This document shows positions 41,101 to 52,275 of a DNA stretch of 64,000 nt, piece by piece; position 1 is the stretch's first letter, and each line of letters opens with the position of its first letter. A program made the translations under genes and the position numbers. The stretch comes from Lineus longissimus. Taxonomy: Eukaryota; Nemertea; Pilidiophora; Heteronemertea; Lineidae. Below the pieces are notes generated by a model, which worked only from the letters and a program-made list of their open reading frames with translations, did not search any database and was not told where the DNA came from. Location of the stretch: assembly GCF_910592395.1 (NCBI RefSeq), contig NC_088311.1, forward strand, positions 10,788,501 to 10,852,500, given 5' to 3'.

Positions 41101-42428
41101 CAAACATCACCTGTTATCAATGATTGTAAGAAAATAGGATAGACAAGGCATGGCTCCTGCTGTCTTTGCTAAATGGTTGTGACAGGGACAGAATAGATGA
41201 ACAAACATATCCTGTTATCAATGATTGTAACAAAATAGGATAGACAAGGCATGGCTCCTGTTGTCTTTACTAAATGGTTGGGACAGGGACAGAATAGATG
41301 AACAAACATCTCCTGTCATCAATGATTGTAACAAAATAGGATAGACAAGACATGGCTCCTGTTGTCTTTACTAAATGGTTGGGACAGGGACAGACTAGAT
41401 GAACAAACATCTCCTGTCATCAATGATTGTAAATAAATAGGATAAACAAGACATGCCTCCTGTTGTCTTTACTAAATGGTTGTGACAGGGACAGAATAGA
41501 TGAACAAACATCTCCTGTTATCAATGATTGTAAATAAATAGGATAGACAAGACATGGTTCCTGCTGTCTTTGCTAAATGGTTGTGACAGGGACAGAATAG
41601 ATGAACAAACATCTCCTGTTTTCAATAATGGCAACAAAATAGGATAGACAAGACATGGCTCCTACTGCCTTTGCTAAATGGTTGTGACAGGGACAGAATA
41701 GATGAACAAACATTACCTGTTTTCAATAATAGCAACAAAATAGGATAGACAAGACATGACTCCTGCTGCCTTTGCGAAATGGTTGTGACAGGGACAGTAT
41801 AGATGAACAAACATCACCTGTTATCAATGATTGTAACAAAATAGGATAGACAAGACATGGCTCCTGCTGTCTTTGCTAAATGGTTGTGACAGGGACAGAA
41901 TAGATGAACAAACATCTCCTGTTATCAATGATTGTAACAAAATAGGATAGACAAGACATGGCTCCTGCTGCCTTTGCTAAATGGTTGTGACAGGGAAAGA
42001 ATAGATGAACAAACATCACCTGTTATCAATGATTGTAACAAAATAGGATAGACAAGGCATGGCTCCTGCTGTCTTTGCTAAATGGTTGTGACAGGGACAG
42101 AATAGATGAACAAACATCTCCTGTTATCAATGATTGTAACAAAATAGGATAGACAAGACATGGCTCCTGCTGTCTTTGCTAAATGGTTGTGACAGGGACA
42201 GAATAGATGAACAAACATCACCTGTTATCAATGATTGTAACAAAATAGGATAGACAAGGCATGGCTCCTGCTGTCTTTGCTAAATGGTTGTGACAGGGAC
42301 AGAATAGATGAACAAACATCTCCTGTTATCAATGATTGTAACAAAATAGGATAGACAAGGCATGTCTCCTGCTGTCTTTGCTAAATGGTTGTGACAGGGA
42401 CAGAATAGATGAACAAACATCTCCTGTC
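11119..42428. repeat. higher-order repeat core of the satellite
   Basis: Rare monomer variants recur in fixed order at whole multiples of 101. The first tcatcgatgattgaggc monomer of each block is at 11119, 16371, 20714, 26066, 30409, 33843, 38085 and 42428 (steps of 52, 43, 53, 43, 34, 42 and 43 monomers). The variant tgtcttttttaaatgg is at 13793, 18237, 23489, 27831, 32881 and 39850 (44, 52, 43, 50, 69). The variant ggacagactagatg is at 15337, 19781, 25032, 29375, 37051 and 41394 (44, 52, 43, 76, 43). Long and short blocks alternate, giving a super-unit of 95-96 monomers (about 9.6-9.7 kb) in the first two thirds. Later blocks have in-register losses and gains. Confidence 0.9.
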
Positions 42429-44085
42429 ATCGATGATTGAGGCAAAATAGGATAAACAAGACATGGCTCCTGCTGTCTTTGCTAAATGGTTGCGACAGGG
42501 ACAGAATAGATGAACAAACATCTCCTGTCATCGATGATTGAGGCAAAATAGGATAGACAAGACATGGCTCCTGCTGTCTTTGCTAAATGGTTGCGACAGG
42601 GACAGAATAGATGAACAAACATCTCCTGTCATCGATGATTGAGGCAAAATAGGATAAACAAGACATGGCTCCTGTTGTCTTTGCTAAATGGTTGCGACAG
42701 GGACAGAATAGATGAACAAACATCTCCTGTTATCAATGATTGAGGCAAAATAGGATAAACAAGACATGGCTCCTGCTGTCTTTGCTAAATGGTTGGGACA
42801 GGGACACAATAGATGAACAAACATCTCCTGTCATCGATTATTGAGGCAAAATAGGATAGACAAGACATGGCTCCTGTTGTCTTTGCTAAATGGTTGGGAC
42901 AGGAACAGAATAGATGAACAAACATCACCTGTTATCAATGATTGTGAATAAATAGGATAGACAAGACATGGCTCCTGTTGTCTTTACTAAATGGTTGGGA
43001 CAGGGACAGAATAGATGAACAAACATCTCCTGTTATGAATGATTGTAACAAAATAGGATAGACAAGACATGGCTCCTGTTGTCTTTACTAAATGGTTGGG
43101 ACAGGGACAGAATAGATGAACAAACATCTCCTGTTATCAGTGATTGTAACAAAATAGGATAAACAAGACATGGCTCCTGCTGTCTTTGCTAAATGGTTGT
43201 GACAGGGTCAGAATAGATGAACAAACATCACCTGTCATCAATGATTGTAACACAATAGAATGGACAATACATGGCTCCTGTTGTCTTTACTAAATGGTTG
43301 GGACAGGGACAGAATAGATGAACAAACATCTCCTGTTATCAATGATTGTAACAAAATAGGATAGACAAGACATGGCTCCTGTTGTCTTTACTAAATGGTT
43401 GGGACAGGGACAGTATAGATGAACAAACATCTCCTGTTATCAATGATTGTAAGAAAATAGGATAGACAAGGCATGGCTCCTGCTGTCTTTGCTAAATGGT
43501 TGTGACAGGGACAGAATAGATGAACAAACATCTCCTGTCATCAATGATTGTAACAAAATAGGATAGACAAGACATGGCTCCTGTTGTCTTTACTAAATGG
43601 TTGGGACAGGGACAGAATAGATGAACAAACATCTCCTGTCATCAATGATTGTAACAAAATAGGATAGACAAGACATGGTTCCTGCCGTCTTTGCTAAATG
43701 GTTGTGACAGGGACAGAATAGATGAACAAACATCTCCTGTCATCAATGATTGTAACAAAATAGGATAGACAAGACATGGTTCCTGCTGTCTTTGCTAAAT
43801 GGTTGTGACAGGGACAGAATAGATGAACAAACATCTCCTGTCATCAATGATTGTAAAAAAATAGGATAGACAAGACATGGCTCCTGCTGTCTTTGCTAAA
43901 TGGTTGGGACAGGGACAGAATAGATGAACAAACATCTCCTGTCATTAATGATTGTAAAAAATAGGATGGGCAAGCCATGGCTACTTCTGTTTTTGTTAAA
44001 TGGTTGTGACAGCTACGGAATAGATGACAGGAAATGGTGGTTGCTGCAATCTCTGATATATGATTGTGGCAGGACAGGCAATGGT
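42429..44085. repeat. right margin of the satellite array
   Basis: After about 42.8 kb the block order breaks down. Monomers carry private changes, for example ggacaatac, a Cys-rich variant near 43,680 and a lost base near 43,955. The last recognisable half-units fade out by about 44,085. Confidence 0.7.
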
Positions 44086-47000
44086 ACAATGCTTCCTTTT
44101 TTCATAAACTGTAGCTATTTTATCTCAGCTTCAAATTTGCTGTTGTGAAGTCTACCTGATTATCATCAGAGTAACTGTGGAGGACTTTACATTGAACAAA
44201 AACCTTTCAAACTGAGGGGAATTCTGTTCACTCTACACCACAGGGCAGGGCGAGTGTCAAACATGGACCAGCTTGATTCCGAGACTCACCTTGTGAATAA
44301 GCCATTAGCCTGTTGTCGGTACTCCAAGCACAGTTAGGGAGTGTCATGCCCCGAGGCCGAATGACAAAGCCATCACTCACCAGCCTATGTTCAAGGCCAA
44401 GTCCAGATGTCAGAAGGACTGGGTTGCATCTTCAGAGGATATAGCATCACTTTGCACAAGGATCCTGGCAACAGATCGAGACAATTGCTCCTAAAACGCA
44501 AGTGTCCTTATCATTGTGTACAAGCGTACCACGCTATACACCCAAGTAGCAGTCTATCACATTCTTTGATATGCAGATTGTTTCAAAACTATTCAAATAC
44601 ATTTCCAATCAGCTATACACCAACGGCATGAAAATGTTCACTTCCTGTCTGTATAGCAGGGTATGTGTGTGATGCACTAGTTCAATCATAGTGGTACTTA
44701 GTATGTGACCAATCACCACATCAAGTTTGAAGGGGCATGAAGGGCATTGTGATCAGGACTATACTGGGGAAACCAAATTTAAAACTCAAGGCTCCGGTCA
44801 GTGAACATCGCCGATCAAGTTGCTCTGCTTCCAATATCACCAACCCTCTCGGGCAAGATGGGCCACATCTTTCTGAATCTGTGAAGATTATAGCAAGGGA
44901 ACCCGATTGGTGCAAGAGGGATTAGTGAAGGAGGTCATTAACATTCAGAAGCACAACCTCTGTTTAGTCCGGATGACACAACCAATTCCCCTGGATATTG
45001 GACAATGCGATAGGGCGCAGTGATGTCACTGATCAACCAGTATCAATGTGGAACCTACGCAACAAAACCTGCCGATAGGGGGCCCTGCAGGCAAGTGGAC
45101 CATGGTTGTTATGAAAAAGCCATTTCCCGGGTCAACGATTATAGAATATTTCATCCCTTAATTACTCTACATGGGGAAATAGCAGAAATTTTTGTTTTAT
45201 TGGTCCTTTATTCTATTTTTATGAGTTTTAGGGAGAAATCAACAAAACTTAATTTTCATGGAAAATGCACTGGAAGTGTACCTTTTAGTACTGGTGCTGA
45301 TTTTTAGTTCTGCAGGTACTGCAAAAAAAGCTTTAGTAATTTATCTAACATTTAATGGCATCAAAAAGGTTTTAAATCCATTCCTAATGATAAATTTGGC
45401 ATAGACAAGCATTTTACTTTGGCAGCAAATGCAGAATTTAGGAAAAGGAAATAGAAATAGGCCACTTTGCTAACATTTCACAATTTAGGAGATTAAATAA
45501 AGGGAGATCACTTTAAGTTACATGGGTTTTTAGTTGAACTTATATCAAAGCGCGAAGCCAAAACAAGTGACTGTCAGACACGAAAGAAGACAAAATACAT
45601 TTGCAGTTCATATTTTATTTACTAATATTATACATATTTTACAATCATACAGAGTACCATTTATTAACAGATAAATTACGTTGTCACACATGTGGTGAGT
45701 TCTAAATCAAACGTACGTCAACAGAAAAGAGAATGCCAGTTCGAAGTAACTAACAGAATTTGCACCACATAAGGTGTCACAAAGGTTGCTGTCACTATGC
45801 CCTAAACTGCTACCTCACGACAACAGAAGTGGAAAAAAACAACCAAATATCCTTTCCTGGAATGTAAATTCTGGGCACCTTGGTGGGGAAAATGAATCAC
45901 GTGGCAGAATGATGTGTTTTCAATGTTGAAAATAATTCAATCCGGTCAACACAGGTACTCAAGAGGAACGGAGTAGCCAAGTTAGTAATAAATCGCCTAC
46001 AACCAAGCAAAACTTCCAAAAAAATTCTGCCCGAGTGCCTATCTCTTGCACATTCAGCCAAAGCCGACGTTTCTAATTTTTCCGCTGGGAGTTGGTCGAA
46101 GGCTTGTGGTGCTAGAATGTTAGGAGAAATTCAGTCGATATTTAGTAAAATCGGATCCAACTTTATACAGGCTTCAACTACTAATTCAACCACCGAAAGA
46201 ACGTGATGTAGAAACATCCCACCAAATGTGAACAGTCACAACCTACTAACCAGGTACAATGATGACAGATTTCAATATTTCCTAATGACTTTTAAAACCT
46301 ATGTCTCCCATTGCTGACCAAAAAAGACGCTTAACAGAAATATTCCACTGTAAAAATTAGCGCTATCAAACAAAGGGATTGCTGTCCCTGCAAGGACCAT
46401 GAATACACAAAATTGAAATCGAAGATTTTCATACAATCTTTAAAAGGGTCGACACCTAAATTCACTCTAAGCATCACTCATAACGAATATCTATCAGTGA
46501 ACTCAAAAATATCTTGCAACAGGTTGACAGAGAATATTGCCACTAAAGGAGAAATAGCAGAGTTATCGCCAGGCGTTGAATTAACAAACAGTTCAGAGAT
46601 ACTGTGGAGAGGGTCATAAAAAAATTCATTGCCCAGTAAGTGTACACAACTTGCCCGACAAAATTCCTTCTATTTTCACTTTTATGGCCGACATAATTAG
46701 CAATTGTTCCTTTTCTAGGAAGATCACGACACAGCATTTATACAATGACAAAAAACATGTAGCACACGGAAAATAAGCAGCTAACAAGAAGTATCATACT
46801 GATATTAGCAAAAGGTTAGTTTTTTTATATCACTGAAGTTTCGCAAATTTCTCAAATTTCAAAATTCCAACTACCAAAATGTTATGTTATCCGGGAAAAT
46901 TTCAATACAATATTGGTTTCTTAGCTGATTAACATCCATTCCTCTTACAAGTTACTAGAAAAGCAAGTTAAGTTTGCCAATCCATTGAACTATAGTCCAA

Positions 47001-50000
47001 ATCACAATTGTCATACCTAAATTCACGTCATTGATGCACTACCCAGTGTGTGGGTCGCGCGTAATTTACGCGAAACACAGAGATAAGCGTGTCACGGACG
47101 CGAAGCAGGACGGATGTTAATTGTGATATAGACTGTATCTCGGGTGCAGTGACTTCTGTATTCATGGTGACAAATTGGCGGAGTTGATACAAATTCATTT
47201 ACATTGAGCATAGAGCTGGACGTAAGTAAGCAGGTTCGTCACCTTCAAAAACATAACACTGGATACAACTGACTGCAAAACGGAATGCGAGTTACTTCGA
47301 ATTATATGTTTGTCATTTGTAATTTGTAATTTGTGAGATTTGCAGAACCCCGCTATTATTGTCACGAACAAATGAAAGGTGTCTCCGATCCCAGGTAAGA
47401 CATAAATCAGGCCCATTCATGCAGTGGCAAACATTTGTATGAGCGTTCAGGGTCATCATTCTAGAAGTTTTCAACACTGTGCCCCCTTATAGATGACTCT
47501 GACAAAGACATGAGCTTAGTAAAAACAAGTCGATAACAAACGATTTGAAAAACATGTCTATAAGCATGGTTGCCTCCTTGGAAATGGACATGTGGAGAAA
47601 TTTAAACTGGGAGAGAGATAGATAAATCTAGAAACTATACCGACAGTCCCTTAGATGGCACTAGGGATTTATAGCATGCTTCAAGGCTGAAAACAACCAC
47701 TACCAATAAGCATATTTAGTCTAATTAATACAAACGCTCAATATGTAGGTGGTACCCAGACAGCACCTCCCTTACCGGCCACCTCTCTATTAAGGACACT
47801 AGTTTTGGTCGCAAATTTGGTTTCACATCTAAATCGACTCAGTGATCAGAACACCTCTCTGTTCAGGACAGCACTCGTCAATCCCAATGGTGGTTATAAT
47901 AGAGAGCTTCTACTGTACTGTAAGCGATGAAAGCACAGGATTATGGTGTCAGTCAATCAATATAAACCTAGTGCTAAAATGGCAAAGCTGGTTCGAACTC
48001 CTGTACATCAACTGTGGTCAACTACAAGCCATATTCTCAATCATGACTGAAAAGGACAGTAATGTGATTTTAAAGGGAGAGTACAGGCACGAGATTCTGT
48101 GCCACTTTTTAAAACCACTTCACCATATTTTCTACGTTATTCGGTTGAGTACTGGGCCCTGTTGTTCGAAAGCACAAACGTCCTGTTATCCCTAACGGGT
48201 ACGTTAGGTATCCTCAAGGACATTATCTCTCTCAGTTAAACCCACTAAAATGTTCACGTTAAAAGACTTAATGTCTCTATTAATGCCAATGTTGTTTTGA
48301 ACAACTCAGACCTGGACTCTACCGGCAATGACGTAGTGACGTGCAATGCGTCATGCATCGTAGTACGTTATCAGACCGAAAAAAAATGTCTACAGGAGCG
48401 TCCATCATCGCAAGTTCGACTGAAATTTCGGGCTACAGTAGTGAAGTGGTTAAATGAACTCCCAGAGGCCAGGACGACTTCAGGACACAGCCAAAACAGC
48501 AGAAGTGACACCCTGCCAAAATTAATAGCTTATTGGCCTCTTTAAACTATTCTTAGTCTTCCCAATCAACAATTCCACCACTTAAGGCCTTGCCTATAAG
48601 CACATAGATATGAGACTGGCTTGGGTCGATGCTAAAAATGCCATTTCAGTTGAACATCCCGGGTGGGATGGGGTGTCAGTAGGAAAGCATCCCTGCAGTC
48701 ACAAATGTTTAAATCCTTTGGCATAAACAGGCCGCCAACAAGGCAGAAAAGCAAACCCTTGCATGCTAGAGATAAATTACCTAGGAAAAGTGTCAACAGC
48801 ATGCAGCATGATCACGAGAAATAAAATGTATACATTACACCACAACAGAAATATTTACATCAGAGTCTAAAAGATACACAAGGAATACTGGTAAATGCCC
48901 GAATTATCGAGATCCATGACTGAGCATAATTGTTCACATGGTAATGCAGGAGGAAACCTACATGTCGGAAAATTGCTTTCTTCAATACAAAATATGAAGA
49001 ATTAAGATGCAAAAGCCGCTAGAAATTATTTCATTATAGTAAAGCTTAGCTGATGGTACCTGGCGCACCTGAATACCCCAATCATTTCAATGCAAAACCC
49101 ACTCGATCTTGTATATGCAGTACAGACTGTAAATCATGTCAATATTTTTGCTTTTACTGCAAAAAATCACCCCAGCAGAAAAGTTGAGTTTTACTCGAAA
49201 ATGTCCCAAGTGGATTCAGTGGCTTTTGCAATTGAACTCTTCATGTGCAGTTTTTTTTCAGTCATGGCGGGAAAAAATTATTCCAGTACCATGAAGCTGC
49301 TGTGGTCTAGTGGCTCGAACTTACATCGAGCGCCAGTCAATATGTCCCTTGTATCGAACCACACACTGTGTCAGACTCTATGCAGGTCTCTTAGACCAAC
49401 TTGCCTTACACCACACCCTGGAGTAATAATAGGTACAGGTCAGAAATGCTCAGGTTGCAGTGCTGATTGAGTAGCCCATCTATTTAAGTTCTAACGAAAG
49501 GTTTCAGGATAGAATGTGAAGTTGGGTGATAACGTCTGCTACTGTTGTTGATATCAGACTATAGACCAAAAACATTAACTTTCATTTATTTTGAAAAGAA
49601 TTTGTCATTGTCATAAGTCTGGCTTGCAATTCCATGCGGGAATCAGGTCAACATGATATTAATAACCACAACTGCTTGTACTTTCATGTAAATTGTGATT
49701 TTAAAGGCCCAATCCGTGAACAGAAAGAAGTTCTAGAATGTTATGTGAGGTTTATAAAGATTTTGGAATAAGCTAGCAAAGTCACCGCTAACGTTGGGTG
49801 ATACGAATAAAGACTAGTAAATGTTTTTACTGAAAAGATCAATTTTCAAATTTCACACACAATTACAGTACACTGACTGACCAGGCCTTGCCACACACTA
49901 CTGATGTAAATATGCTTTTATTTTACTGAAAACTTGGCCTTGCTGTACAAAACGTAAGTAAAATCTGTATTCATAACACCCATTGTTTCGACTGCAAGAC

Positions 50001-51105
50001 AAATACGTGTTATATACATGGTCCCCATGCTGCTTATTAGATATACTTGTCAACTTGGCACTAATTTAAAGTAGATCAACTGTATGTCATTCATTGATCT
50101 AATCTGTTAAGTTTCTCTTTCAAGGGTTTCACAATCATTTGAGGTGTGGGTGAGTGACTCATTGGGTTGGCACCAAATACAGACTTCTTGGCTACCTGTG
50201 CAGACACACTACAGGCTGTAAGCATATGCAGGACATGGCACATTATTATCTTTCACCTTTTAAACAACTCCAGCTTTCTTTTAAAGACATTATTCTAGCC
50301 TTTAATTTAAGAACAACTTGCATGACAATTCACATTCCCACTTTTTAAAATGCAATGCCACCTTTTGCTTCAAGGAAACATCAATCCCATTAATGTACAC
50401 CCCCTTTTCCCCATTCAGTTGTCTACCCACTCAATGGATAGTCAATAAAGGACAGCGAAGCACAAAACACTACCGACAAACTAAATATAAGGTAAAGGGG
50501 TACAATTATCACCCTGGTACAATTATAGCCACTAAGCCACTATGGCATGAAAAACAGCAGTACACATTATTGCACAAACATGACAAAAGGGCTATAATTG
50601 TACTGCCTTACCTTTATCACTACGATTTTTACAAGATTGGTAAGCAAAGCATAAGCTCGATAACCTTGGTGCTAACGTTAAAATTTTATGTTTTCAGATG
50701 TAATCCATTGCACTTGAAGTGACAACCACATTACGCAAATAATAATACAGAGCTGACTACCCACGAGTCCAGCAATGTGTGAAATCCTTGGTGAAAAAGT
50801 GTAAATCACCAACAGAAAGGGTAATTCCTGGGTTTTCTGATGATTTTAGCATGATTTTTAAACAATTTTCCTCGAGTCAAAGTGTAAAATGGCCCTAAGA
50901 AAGTGTAAACAGGCCTGGCAATGGTGTAAAATTTCCCCCAATGTGTTAGGCATCCATGAATGCTATTAGCCCCCCCCCCCCCCCACCCGCCCCAGATAAA
51001 TACAATGCAATGGACAATCTTCAACAAGGGTCATCTGAAAATCTGAAACGCTCAGAGTAATATGTACAGCAGTACTGTATCATGAACAATGACCCTTCGT
51101 CTACT
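44086..51105. other. largely unique DNA without a supported gene; possible long 3' UTR
   Basis: I found no coding exon here. Open frames are short, overlap on both strands and lack domain signatures. Because the SMAP-type gene ends at 52129 on the minus strand, some of this may be its 3' UTR. Minus-strand AATAAA candidates occur at 49917-49922, 49585-49590 and near 45,610 and 45,660. The 45,610 site has a T/G-rich stretch downstream, as poly(A) sites often do. Two similar pieces at about 47,781 and 47,853 (acctctctattaaggaca-like) suggest an interspersed repeat. A C15 run lies at 50970-50984. Confidence 0.4.
50487..50617. repeat. short inverted-repeat element (MITE-like)
   Basis: The left arm aaggtaaaggggtacaatta faces a right arm whose complement reads aaggtaaggcagtacaatta, about 80 bases apart. 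A related piece, ggtacaattaaagccccagt, lies at about 63,366, so the motif is repeated in this genome. No target duplication was identified. Confidence 0.5.
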
Positions 51106-51109
51106 TTAA

Positions 51110-51376
51110 CCCTTTAGATCCTGGAACATCTCCCCATATTTCCCTGGAGCATTTCAGCAAATTTCGACCAAAATGACCCCCCAAAGCACCCCTGCACAAG
51201 TGCGCCACTGAATGTCTATAGATAGATCCCTAACCTCCCAAAAACCAGGCTTAGTTTCATTGTTTAAATAGAGGTGGCGATGGTGTCGCTCGAGAATAGG
51301 TATGTACTGGCGGGGCGGTCTGGGATATATAGATGAGAGTCAGTGGCCAGATATCGGCCGGTTGGGATCTAAGTGG
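51110..51376. mobile_element. TTAA-flanked MITE (piggyBac-type)
   Basis: 267 bases bounded by TTAA at 51106-51109 and 51377-51380. The ends are inverted: CCCTTTAGATCC on the left, and CCACTTAGATCC as the complement of the right end. TTAA duplication with C-rich ends is the signature of piggyBac transposition. There is no coding capacity, so it would depend on a transposase made elsewhere. Confidence 0.75.
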
Positions 51377-51426
51377 TTAAACCACTGCCCAACACAGTGC
51401 TCCAAATCAGTGCCCATAGGCCTAGA

Positions 51427-51735
51427 GGTACTCCAAATCACTGCCGACCAGAGTATAACCAGCATAAGGGTACTCCAAATCACGGCCGACCAGAGTATAA
51501 CCAGCATAAGGGTACTCCAAATCACGGCCGACCAGAGTATAACCAGCATAAGGGTACTCCAAATCACGGCCGACCAGAGTATAACCAGCATAAGGGTACT
51601 CCAAATCACGGCCGACCAGAGTATAACCAGCATAAGGGTACTCCAAATCACTGCCGACCAGAGTATAACCAGCATAAGGGTACTCCAAATCACGGCCGAC
51701 CAGAGTATAACCAGCATAAGGATACTCCAAACCAT
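51427..51735. repeat. 42-bp minisatellite, seven full copies plus a partial
   Basis: Units start with ggtactccaaatca at 51427, 51469, 51511, 51553, 51595, 51637 and 51679, with a partial copy at 51721. Copies are nearly identical, differing mainly at ctgcc versus cggcc. Because 42 is a multiple of three and the unit lacks stops in several frames, at least four of six frames stay open for 100-160 codons. I regard these frames as accidental. Confidence 0.9.
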
Positions 51736-52128
51736 AGCGAAGACTGCATCATTTGGCATACACCAGCAGTGTCATTTAGACTAGAATGCACCGAGGTATG
51801 GTTAAAATGAATACCTGCTACATGTATCTCTGAAAAATTTCCGATTAGAGCTCTCCTTCTCAGTACCAATTGAAGAAGTGAGATTCCTCCGATTTGAATA
51901 AAAACTCTTGCACTTCTGCTCCAGAGAATTTGCATCCATCAACTTTTTAACTTTTATGGCAGCTACGGCACCATTTCTTCACTTTTCTACTGGATCTGGA
52001 TGGCATGAGTCGACTTCAATGGAATGTACAAACCAACCTCTGAACCAGGCAGAGCCTTACTGCACGCTGGTTGTTGACACTATATTATCACATTAAGAAA
52101 AAGAACAAAGCCTAAAACCACAGTACTA
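51736..52128 (-). other. 3' flank / likely proximal 3' UTR of the SMAP-type gene
   Basis: Directly downstream of the stop codon on the minus strand. No close AATAAA was seen on that strand, so the transcript probably continues through this stretch. Otherwise nothing distinctive. Confidence 0.4.
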
Positions 52129-52275
52129 TCATTGCCACAGGTTGTTTGAGAGTGTGTGTCCTGCTTGCTGTGTGCCCCAGCCCATGCCTCCAGCTCCGAC
52201 TGGCTGTGCTTGCTGCTGCATGCCAACACCCATCCCGGGATTGTTCATCTTCATAGAGGCCATCTGCTGTTGGAT
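52129..52275 (-). CDS. SMAP1: SMAP-type ArfGAP terminal exon
   Basis: Acceptor gtttttcag|ATCCAA. 48 codons then TGA at 52131-52129. Contains NNPGMGVGMQQQAQ and ends TLSNNLWQ, matching the conserved C-terminal end of the SMAP family. Confidence 0.93.
   Translation of the reverse strand: MQQQMASMKMNNPGMGVGMQQQAQPVGAGGMGWGTQQAGHTLSNNLWQ

Larger units (their letters stand above)
7337..44085. repeat. 101-bp satellite array, about 363 monomers
   Basis: A head-to-tail array of one 101-bp monomer. Fixed points in each copy are ctaaatggttgtgacaggga, cagaatagatgaacaaacat, ctcctgttatcaatgattgt and aaaataggatagacaagaca. From aaatgg at 7337 to aaatgg at 43998 is 36,661 bases, which is 363 units minus 2; single-base losses near 24,616 and 43,955 account for both. 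Each monomer is two related halves of about 48 and 53 bases: atggttgtgacagggacaga aligns with atgattgtaacaaaatagga. The consensus has no CpG. The last copies (about 43,950-44,085) decay into unique DNA. The 62-97 residue open frames that recur on the minus strand are by-products of the repeat, since 101 is not a multiple of three and no codon pattern is kept. Confidence 0.97.

Noticed and set aside
9505-43500. Recurring 62-97 codon minus-strand open frames inside the satellite (for example 13444-13632, 29401-29694)
   Set aside because: They are the same few monomers read in whichever frame lacks a stop. The 101-bp period shifts frame in each copy, so no stable reading frame exists, and there is no start context or domain.
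7337-44085. CRISPR array
   Set aside because: The units are contiguous near-identical 101-bp monomers with no distinct spacers, in a eukaryotic context.
7337-44085. Centromere function for the satellite
   Set aside because: Higher-order structure alone does not show this. No CENP-B-like box was seen, and an ordinary gene lies within 8 kb. Only chromatin mapping could decide.
45309-45395. Possible C2H2 zinc-finger relic (FCRYCKKSFSNLSNI)
   Set aside because: It has the Cys pair but a stop follows, and only one His is in a suitable place. No neighbouring fingers were found, so chance similarity is likely.
48130-48260. Interspersed repeat suggested by ggccctgttgttcgaaagc
   Set aside because: The wording feels familiar from other invertebrate repeats, but I could not define its ends or show a second copy in the window.
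49300-49385. tRNA-like stretch (tggtctagtgg followed by cgaac)
   Set aside because: It resembles an A box, but no convincing B box or cloverleaf was found at the right distance.
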